A stretch of DNA of 5,287 nucleotides from Nitrosopumilales archaeon. GTDB lineage: Archaea; Thermoproteota; Nitrososphaeria; Nitrososphaerales; Nitrosopumilaceae. The notes beneath the pieces were generated by a model, which had not been told where the DNA came from, made no database searches, and saw nothing but the letters and a program-made list of their open reading frames with translations. Shown piece by piece: positions 1 through 5,287 of this stretch (position 1 is the stretch's first letter; the number at the start of each line of letters is the position of its first letter). The position numbers and the translations under genes were made by a program. Where the stretch lies: the NCBI GenBank assembly GCA_016838795.1, contig JAEHKQ010000248.1, positions 1 to 5,287 of the forward strand, written 5' to 3'.

Positions 1-68
1 AGTTCTGGATAAGATAGTGAAACGATTTCCCCTTTTTCGTTGACTTGAATTTCTAATTTTTTAATCAA
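1..68 (-). CDS. Start of an unidentified protein, cut by the left edge
   Basis: A minus-strand frame opens with TTG at 68-66 and stays open for 22 codons to the window edge, reading MIKKLEIQVNEKGEIVSLSY and then PE. The alternating charged and hydrophobic residues look like a first beta strand of a soluble protein, but the piece is too short to assign a family. The codon just before the TTG is an in-frame TAA, so the gene cannot start further upstream, and no ATG or GTG occurs in the visible part. A TATA-like box sits about 24 nt upstream of the TTG, which suits a leaderless transcript starting at or near the start codon. The other two frames are closed near the start but are also open over the last 50 or so bases, so this is a modest call. 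Its product is unknown. Confidence 0.42.
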   Translation of the reverse strand, partial: MIKKLEIQVNEKGEIVSLSYPE

Positions 69-87
69 TTATTTTGCTATTTTTTTA

Positions 88-95
88 CTATATTT
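88..95 (-). promoter_or_regulatory. TATA-like box for the left-edge gene
   Basis: On the minus strand this reads AAATATAG inside an AT-rich gap between the amidotransferase stop and the TTG at 68. Its centre lies about 24 nt before that TTG, close to the usual archaeal distance of about 26 nt from TATA box to transcription start. This would give a leaderless or nearly leaderless mRNA. AT-rich sequence is common here, so a chance match is possible. Confidence 0.35.
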
Positions 96-114
96 CAACT
101 TATGTTGCTAAAGA

Positions 115-657
115 CTATTTTAAATTATAAAATTTTTTAATTAGATTTTTCCCATCAATCGTCATTTCAGGATGAAATTGGGTTCCGAAAATATTGGAAT
201 TATTGTATCTTATAATTTCATTTTTACAAGAATTTGAATTGCCTATACTTACAAGTGAATCACCAAGTCTTGAAATCTCGTAAGTATGACTCTCGAACAC
301 ATCAATTTTTTCATTACAAAGTGGATTTTTTTCTGTAATACTGATCTTTTGAGTTCCATTTCGGGGAAATTTAGATTTCTTTATTGTTCCGCCCAAAGTA
401 AGGGTTAAAATTTCTGCTCCATAGCAAATTCCCAAAAGTGGTCTTGTTTTTAGAATTGCATGCTTAACAATTTGTGAGTTCAATGCATTTATTTTTTGGT
501 CATTTTTTCGTCTACCCGATAGAATAAAAGAATCGTATTTGGATAGATCTGAGGGATTTATTTTATTGTAAGACATACTTTCGAATTCTATTTTTTTCGT
601 TAGAAAGTCAATGAGGTTTTTTGTGTATACAGAACCATTATCGACAACCAATAACAA
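115..657 (-). CDS. Class I glutamine amidotransferase, GMP synthase subunit A-like
   Basis: This 180-residue protein has only the glutaminase domain of the class I (triad) amidotransferases, which release ammonia from glutamine and pass it to a partner synthetase. The opening MLLVVDNGS resembles the start of GuaA-type domains. The catalytic triad is visible: Cys78 in GICYG, and His162 and Glu164 in GTQFHPE. His124 in ESHTYE sits where GMP synthases have their SHGD-like segment. Length fits the stand-alone archaeal GMP synthase glutaminase subunit (roughly 180-190 residues), but two features depart from it: the oxyanion-loop motif SGGP is replaced by SGRR (47-50), and the SHGD segment reads SHTYE. 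No ATP-pyrophosphatase partner is in the window. The TTG start is fixed by the UPF0182 TAA stop directly upstream in the same frame; a second TTG two codons later is the only close alternative. It is probably co-transcribed with UPF0182. The amidotransferase fold is secure; the acceptor and pathway are not, so no symbol is given. Confidence 0.85.
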   Translation of the reverse strand: MLLVVDNGSVYTKNLIDFLTKKIEFESMSYNKINPSDLSKYDSFILSGRRKNDQKINALNSQIVKHAILKTRPLLGICYGAEILTLTLGGTIKKSKFPRNGTQKISITEKNPLCNEKIDVFESHTYEISRLGDSLVSIGNSNSCKNEIIRYNNSNIFGTQFHPEMTIDGKNLIKKFYNLK

Positions 658-3519
658 TTAGATGCCTACCCCAATGGCAATATAATGCATCTCTGGTACA
701 CCATCTCTTACAATTATTGTTCCAAAATTCAGAACATTGTCATCTTCCCACAAGAATATTCTTTCACTTCGTGGCTTTACAAAGTCATCAATGAATTCAA
801 AGATTAGTTTCTCGGTATCTTCCTGTTCCTTTCCAGTGAAGAAGAAGATCTCTCCCTCTTTGAATGATAATGGAATCTGAATACTAGTTGGCTCTAAGAT
901 TTCTATCTCATGTTCAACAAAAATGGATTTTATAGTTTCAATTCGATCTGCTTTGCTTAGCTCAACAGATTCTCCATTAGTTGTAGTGGGGGTAATAGCT
1001 ACTCCTGAAAGTTTTTGTAGATAAGCTTCAAAGGCTTTTTCCTGAGTATCACCAAGACCTACATAATATTCTCCTGTAAAGGCAGCACCGACTGCAGCGA
1101 TAGTTCCTAGTTGGGCAACAACTCCTCCCGCACCAGCAGTATACACTGGAATAAAGTAAGTATCTTGTTCACCAACCTGATACAAAATGTTGTCACCAAT
1201 TCTAGGATTTCTTAATAAGGTTTTTAGTTGTGCAAAATCTGGATCTCTATCAAGTGCTTCACGAACTGCTGTAGGTCCAATTAGTTTGGTAGTTGAGTTT
1301 AGAGGAATTTCATAGAACTGCATCTTTCCTAGATTTGAAAGATCGTTTTCTACAATCATGAATCCGGCCAAGTTTCGTCCTTGAGAGCCTCTAAGTTCTA
1401 ATGAGAGCAGTCCGATGAATTCGGTCTGTTCGAACCCAGGAGGTTTTGCTTCGATAAAGTAAGTTTCTAATCCTCTTGGAATCTCATAGAATTCGTTTGC
1501 TTGAATAAATGTATCAACATTAGTTACATGATAGATGTTGTACATCTCAGTCTTCCAATTAAATAACTCAACTGGATATCGAACTTGTTCTTCAAGCCAC
1601 GCAGGGATTGGTTCAAATTGATCAGAATATTGAGAGACAAATGCTTGAGTAAAGAAATCATCTCCTGCTTCAAGTAACCTTATGCTGCCATCGTAGACAT
1701 CAATCAGAGCATATCCAACCAATCTAATATACGGATTACCGGCTGACCAAGGCACGTCACGTGTATCAAAACCAACCAGAAGGGGCATTAACCAATAGGA
1801 ATTTTTTCCATCCGTAACAGGAATTGAATCTAATTCACCTCCAAATAAATGATATAGAAAGTATGGATAGAGTGTTTCCATTCTTTCCTCGATATCCTTG
1901 TATCGCATTACATGGATAGGTTCTGTTGGAAACGACAACATAAAGTTTGGCTCAAAAATCCAGCTTAATGGTGGTGGAATAGTTAGCCCTCCTTCACCGT
2001 TGTAGAATGCTTGCAATAACTCAGCACTTTCATCTCCCCGGTTTACAGGATATCCTGACCAAGTTTGTTCAAGCAGACCACCTTCTCCATAATAGATTGC
2101 TCTTTGTTGGAAAAACTCACCACTGTCTACAATCAGACCATCGGTTGCTTCTAAGATTAGAAAACCATTTGGAACGTGAGTATAGACAAGATGTTCATTA
2201 TACCACCTGTCTGCTACAGTCACAGAAGATGGCAATACTGGTTTCATAGAAGCTGTCCAATACAAGGTATTATTGAAACGGAGTATATCATTATCCTCAA
2301 AATCAACATAAGGAATCAAACCAATTTCTGGTTTTAATTTTGCAAATGCAGCCTCCCAATCCCATACTCGTATAACATCTAAAACATCATTATTTTGTTT
2401 AATGTAATTTTCTATATTATTTGGAGATACTGGTTGTAATTTTGGATTATGAGTATTTTCAATAATTTTATCTAGTTCACCTAAATATCGATTTACTCCA
2501 ATTTGCTGTGCAGTGTATGGTCCAAGATATTCAATCTTTCGTGCATCAGCAATGCTGTCATTTACTGACATTAATCCGCCTACAATTATTGCTATTGCAA
2601 TAACTGTCAAAATTCTAATGTAGACATCTCTTTTGAGCATGTGTGTAAGCACACGAGCTCTAATTCTATCCAAAAATGAAAACAGAATTAAAACAAATCC
2701 GATTACAAATGTTCCTGCAATTGCGTATCTTGTATTGTAATCAATTGCATCAGTAAAGAAGAGATTAAAGCCGACCCAAAGAACACCAATACCAACTACT
2801 GCTTCCATAGTTGAAACATAATTTAGATATCTTGGCTTTCCTTCAGATGAATCATGGATATAGGATGTTACAACCTTGATTATAGAATGCAATCCAACAT
2901 ACAAACCAAGACGTAGTCCAATAGCTGCAAGAATTGGAGGCATTAGAGTTAGTAGAGCTGGAATCATTGGTACTACCTTTTCTGTTGCATAAGAAGGATC
3001 AGTTGGAGGAGTTACAAATGGTAATGTAAACAATGTTGGAATATTCTGTATACCAAAATCATTTCCATCAAAGAATGCTATTGCAGCAAAACCAAACAAA
3101 ATGTTTGAAAAAAATGCACCAAAGAGAAGAATTTTTGTAATTTGCCAGATTACAAATTGTGGAGAACTTAATTTGAAATCTCTAAAGTTTGATATGTTCT
3201 TTGCAATTGGATCTATACTTCCTTTACTAAGAAATGAAATTGCAGTGTTAACGCCATACCAGAAAATTGAGGAGCGAGCAACTATATTCACTCGAACCAA
3301 TGCTATTGCACAAAGAAGAATGGCTGATACAACCGAATAATATAATGGCTTTGTGAATACATCCCCAAATTCACTAAAATTCATTGATATGATGATGCCC
3401 TGGGTTCCAACTATTGCAAAAATGACTAAACCGATGGCTACAATTACGCCTAATCGAATGTACTTGGCTACATCAAGGGGTGGAGTTTTTTCAGTAGAAC
3501 TGTTGCTATACAAAATCAT
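658..3519 (-). CDS. UPF0182 family large membrane protein
   Basis: This 953-residue protein matches the UPF0182 (COG1615) family, whose function is unknown. Seven hydrophobic segments lie at about 22-45, 60-80, 122-150, 183-210, 236-256, 264-284 and 300-318. Positive loops at 76-83, 214-232 and 284-302 put the N-terminus inside and the long soluble part (319 onward) outside the membrane. Family landmarks in that part include IRVWDWEAA (383), an RWYNEHLVYTH segment (438), IYYGEGG (475), a dGknSYWLMP segment (570), NPYIRLVGYALIDVYDG (595) and VRYPVELF (646), then a late GDNILYQVGEQDTYFIPVY stretch (775) and a GLGDTQEKAFEAYL helix (821). Beyond about residue 845 there is an extra segment that I do not recognise. 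ATG at 3519 is the only plausible start, since an in-frame TAA lies three codons upstream. A TATA-like box lies about 20 nt upstream. Its TAA stop is immediately followed by the amidotransferase TTG. Sampled lines suggest GC somewhat above its neighbours. Confidence 0.9.
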   Translation of the reverse strand: MILYSNSSTEKTPPLDVAKYIRLGVIVAIGLVIFAIVGTQGIIISMNFSEFGDVFTKPLYYSVVSAILLCAIALVRVNIVARSSIFWYGVNTAISFLSKGSIDPIAKNISNFRDFKLSSPQFVIWQITKILLFGAFFSNILFGFAAIAFFDGNDFGIQNIPTLFTLPFVTPPTDPSYATEKVVPMIPALLTLMPPILAAIGLRLGLYVGLHSIIKVVTSYIHDSSEGKPRYLNYVSTMEAVVGIGVLWVGFNLFFTDAIDYNTRYAIAGTFVIGFVLILFSFLDRIRARVLTHMLKRDVYIRILTVIAIAIIVGGLMSVNDSIADARKIEYLGPYTAQQIGVNRYLGELDKIIENTHNPKLQPVSPNNIENYIKQNNDVLDVIRVWDWEAAFAKLKPEIGLIPYVDFEDNDILRFNNTLYWTASMKPVLPSSVTVADRWYNEHLVYTHVPNGFLILEATDGLIVDSGEFFQQRAIYYGEGGLLEQTWSGYPVNRGDESAELLQAFYNGEGGLTIPPPLSWIFEPNFMLSFPTEPIHVMRYKDIEERMETLYPYFLYHLFGGELDSIPVTDGKNSYWLMPLLVGFDTRDVPWSAGNPYIRLVGYALIDVYDGSIRLLEAGDDFFTQAFVSQYSDQFEPIPAWLEEQVRYPVELFNWKTEMYNIYHVTNVDTFIQANEFYEIPRGLETYFIEAKPPGFEQTEFIGLLSLELRGSQGRNLAGFMIVENDLSNLGKMQFYEIPLNSTTKLIGPTAVREALDRDPDFAQLKTLLRNPRIGDNILYQVGEQDTYFIPVYTAGAGGVVAQLGTIAAVGAAFTGEYYVGLGDTQEKAFEAYLQKLSGVAITPTTTNGESVELSKADRIETIKSIFVEHEIEILEPTSIQIPLSFKEGEIFFFTGKEQEDTEKLIFEFIDDFVKPRSERIFLWEDDNVLNFGTIIVRDGVPEMHYIAIGVGI

Positions 3520-3533
3520 ACTTGCTTATTGAA

Positions 3534-3545
3534 TCATAAATTAAT
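3534..3545 (-). promoter_or_regulatory. TATA-like box upstream of the UPF0182 gene
   Basis: The minus strand reads ATTAATTTATGA here, with the TTTATG core 16-21 nt before the ATG at 3519. With a typical TATA-to-start distance, transcription would begin at or just inside the start codon, implying a very short leader or none. No convincing Shine-Dalgarno sequence is seen before the ATG (the preceding bases are AATAAGCAAGT), which agrees with a leaderless reading. The assignment rests on position and composition only. Confidence 0.4.
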
Positions 3546-3580
3546 GTCTTACCAACTCAAGGGGGAAAGACATTCTAGAC

Positions 3581-3586
3581 AAAAAA
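3581..3586 (-). terminator. Possible oligo-T terminator after the primase genes
   Basis: Six consecutive T residues on the minus strand lie 50 nt past the PriS stop codon and before the UPF0182 TATA-like box. Archaeal RNA polymerase can terminate on T-rich tracts without a hairpin. The 116-nt gap 3520-3635 would then hold terminator and promoter in sensible order. A run of six is short, so the call is weak. Confidence 0.25.
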
Positions 3587-3635
3587 TCATTGATTATCAT
3601 AATTTTCTTTAAGAATTTGTTAACTAGTGAAAATT

Positions 3636-4757
3636 CTACGCTGATGTAGCTAATCCCTTACAAATCATGTAGACTGCGGCAAATTTTGGCACTGTGATTT
3701 GTTCCTTATTATATGGTCCAAATTTTTTGTTTTTTAATTTGAAAACTAATGGACAGTTTGCCAATACTTCAGTTGTAGAATCATCAATGAAACAAGCATC
3801 TGTAAAGGGGTTGAATTCTTCAATATTATCACATTTTTGCTTTACAAGTCCACTCTTGCTGTTCAACGAGCCAGGAAGTCTAAAAATTCTATGAATATCC
3901 ATAGTTACATTGGGATCTATTGTAACACCAATCAGATTTTTTGCATCATCAAGCTGATTTTGAAATGATGAATAGCCATTTGTTAAAATTTGTGAAATTA
4001 TTTTTGATCTTTTTGATTTAGAACCAAAGATGTGTTTTGAAAGTCTTCCACGCCATCCTTCTTCATTAAGATCAGAAAAAGATGATCTATCCGGTTTGTA
4101 TCTATTAAAACCAAATGTTTCTGGAATAGCACCACGAAACATTAGATAGTCTGCTAACTCCGATCTTTCTCTGGATCCTAATTTTTGGTATTGTGAATCA
4201 TATACATATACATGAAATCCTTCATTTCCGGAAAAATAAACTTGAATATTTTTTTGCTCAATACCAAAATCATCAACTAGAAGACCAGTTAGTTTTTTTA
4301 CTTCTTGTTTTGCTATATCAATACAGTTTTTGCAAGTTATAGACTTTTGTTCAAGCTTTGAAGATTGACATTTAGGACAATTAGGAGAATTTACAGACAT
4401 CTCACCACATGATTGGCATTTATTACAAGTATGATCTTTTCTACAATCTAATTTTAGATCCTTTGCATCTATATCGAATATTAGATCTGCTTCCTTCCAA
4501 TCTTTTTCTTTCATAGGTAGATTTGGAAAGGAATAACATGCATTAGAACAATAGACGTCGGAAGGAACATTATTCATTAGCATCAAGTGCAATTCTTTAT
4601 CGTCCTTTATGGCAAGGTGCCTGGTCATGCCAGAATCAAATCTTTGAAAACCAAACTCTCTTTCAGAAGGTCGATTTGGAACATGAATTAAATCAAAATG
4701 ATCAAAGTAATACTTTTTGAAAGATTCTTCTAATAATTTTAAATCATTGTCATGCAT
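3636..4757 (-). CDS. priS: DNA primase small (catalytic) subunit PriS
   Basis: This 373-residue protein is the catalytic subunit of the archaeal/eukaryotic primase, which makes the primers for DNA replication together with PriL. The catalytic pair Asp95 and Asp97 lies in LIFDIDAKDL, and the third acidic residue is Asp281 in TIDPNVTMDIHR. The nucleotide-binding SGNEGFHVYV segment spans 176-185, with His182. The late RLPGSLNSKSGL segment (293-304) is recognisable, but has Asn299 where the family usually has His. The zinc region (105-145) is expanded: Cys105 and His109, then a CxxCxxC at 111-117, CPKC at 127-130, and CKNC at 142-145. Length is close to typical archaeal PriS (about 340-400). ATG at 4757 overlaps the end of priL by 8 nt, so translation is probably coupled; no strong ribosome binding site precedes it. 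The stop is TAG. Identification is secure. Confidence 0.96.
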   Translation of the reverse strand: MHDNDLKLLEESFKKYYFDHFDLIHVPNRPSEREFGFQRFDSGMTRHLAIKDDKELHLMLMNNVPSDVYCSNACYSFPNLPMKEKDWKEADLIFDIDAKDLKLDCRKDHTCNKCQSCGEMSVNSPNCPKCQSSKLEQKSITCKNCIDIAKQEVKKLTGLLVDDFGIEQKNIQVYFSGNEGFHVYVYDSQYQKLGSRERSELADYLMFRGAIPETFGFNRYKPDRSSFSDLNEEGWRGRLSKHIFGSKSKRSKIISQILTNGYSSFQNQLDDAKNLIGVTIDPNVTMDIHRIFRLPGSLNSKSGLVKQKCDNIEEFNPFTDACFIDDSTTEVLANCPLVFKLKNKKFGPYNKEQITVPKFAAVYMICKGLATSA

Positions 4758-5287
4758 TTACAGTCTTTTTCTTACCAAATTGAAGTGGATTTATTATTCC
4801 ATCACATTCAGGTATGATAAAACAAAGATCTTGTGTTTTTAATTTTTCACACGATGGACAAATGTATTTTGTTCCGCTACCTGAACTACCTGCTAGATGA
4901 TTGAGTTGATATAATGTTACTTTTTCATTATAATCAGGAGCATTTTTGAATAATGGGGCAATTTGTTCAACAGACTGTCCTTTACTTAATAGATATGTAC
5001 CAAGCATAAATCTTCCAGAATGTGGCAGGTTTTCTCCCTTTTCAAGGACCTCTATAGCATGTTTTATGCATGGGGGGTATTCAGTTGAAGTAACTACTAT
5101 AGTTGGAAATTTCTTCGCTAAGGATTCTAATTTTCTAACTGGCTCTTTAAATGAATCAGGCATGGTTGGAACATTTGCGTTCTGGATTTTAGAATTAATG
5201 TAACTGCCAAGTTCCTTTCTTACTAGTCTAACTGTTTCATGGGAAGTTAAGAAAACAAGTCCAGCATCTACTCGTCTATTAACAAGC
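4750..5287 (-). CDS. priL: DNA primase large subunit PriL, C-terminal part, cut by the right edge
   Basis: The frame is open from the right edge to a TGA at 4752-4750, giving 178 visible residues. An internal ATG at 5163 is not the true start, because 41 more residues in frame precede it (beginning LVNRRVDAGLVFLTSHETVR) and fit the end of the PriL helical domain. The rest is the iron-sulfur domain that binds template and initiating nucleotide and stimulates PriS. Counting from Met at 5163, conserved features are EYPPC (Cys32), the LPHSGRFMLGTYLL helix (47-59), YQLNHLAG (85-92), YICPSC (100-105), LC (114) and EC (120) before INPLQF. Cys32, Cys105, Cys114 and Cys120 are the likely cluster ligands; Cys102 is an extra cysteine where I would expect proline. 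The gene runs directly into priS with an 8-nt overlap, as expected for subunits of one complex. The N-terminus and promoter lie outside the window. Confidence 0.94.
   Translation of the reverse strand, partial: LVNRRVDAGLVFLTSHETVRLVRKELGSYINSKIQNANVPTMPDSFKEPVRKLESLAKKFPTIVVTSTEYPPCIKHAIEVLEKGENLPHSGRFMLGTYLLSKGQSVEQIAPLFKNAPDYNEKVTLYQLNHLAGSSGSGTKYICPSCEKLKTQDLCFIIPECDGIINPLQFGKKKTVNA

Noticed and set aside
2007..2249. Plus-strand open frame of 80 codons
   Set aside because: It lies wholly antisense to well-conserved UPF0182 sequence and its translation resembles no family I know.
3101..3340. Plus-strand open frame of 79 codons
   Set aside because: It is antisense to the UPF0182 membrane segments, with no promoter or ribosome site; it is a shadow of that gene.
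3601..3635. Perfect 7-bp inverted repeat (AATTTTC / GAAAATT) just after priS
   Set aside because: The arms are nearly all A/T with a 21-nt loop and no T-run next to it, so a chance match in AT-rich DNA is more likely than a hairpin terminator.
3694..3894. Plus-strand open frame of 66 codons
   Set aside because: It is antisense to the conserved C-terminal part of PriS and has no independent support.
4750..5163. PriL read as a complete 137-residue protein starting at 5163
   Set aside because: The frame continues upstream for 41 codons to the window edge with PriL-like sequence, so this is a fragment cut by the edge and not a short gene.
4946..5203. Plus-strand open frame of 85 codons
   Set aside because: It is antisense to the PriL iron-sulfur domain, whose motifs show that the minus strand is the coding one.

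Overview
The window looks like a piece of an AT-rich archaeal chromosome, most likely an ammonia-oxidising thaumarchaeon (Nitrosopumilus-like). The evidence is a two-subunit archaeal primase (PriS plus an iron-sulfur PriL), a large UPF0182 membrane protein of a form I associate with Thaumarchaeota, low GC, and short TATA-like boxes placed where leaderless archaeal transcripts would start. The lineage is an inference from gene content and style; no rRNA or other marker is present. All supportable genes lie on the minus strand, so the order of reading is from right to left.

Right side (3636-5287): the C-terminal part of priL enters from the right edge and overlaps the start of priS by 8 nt (ATGCATGA on the minus strand). 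Together they form the catalytic and regulatory subunits of the replicative primase. PriS has its catalytic acidic residues but carries an additional CxxC..CxxC ribbon inside its zinc knuckle and an Asn where the family usually has His in the nucleotide-binding SLH motif. PriL shows the four expected iron-sulfur cysteines plus a fifth.

Middle (3520-3635): a 116-nt gap that holds the end of the primase operon, a short T-run on the minus strand that could terminate it, and a TATA-like box for the next gene.

Left and centre (115-3519): a 953-residue UPF0182 protein (seven membrane segments, then a large extracytoplasmic domain and an unusual C-terminal addition) is followed with no spacer by a small class I glutamine amidotransferase. 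The amidotransferase begins with TTG directly after the UPF0182 TAA stop and in the same frame, so the two are probably co-transcribed. No known biology explains this pairing.

Left edge (1-114): after a short AT-rich gap with a TATA-like box, the first 22 codons of another minus-strand gene probably start at a TTG at position 68 and run off the window. No mobile element, CRISPR array, tRNA or rRNA was seen, and nothing here amounts to a clearly new system. The best leads are the UPF0182/amidotransferase pair and the modified primase.
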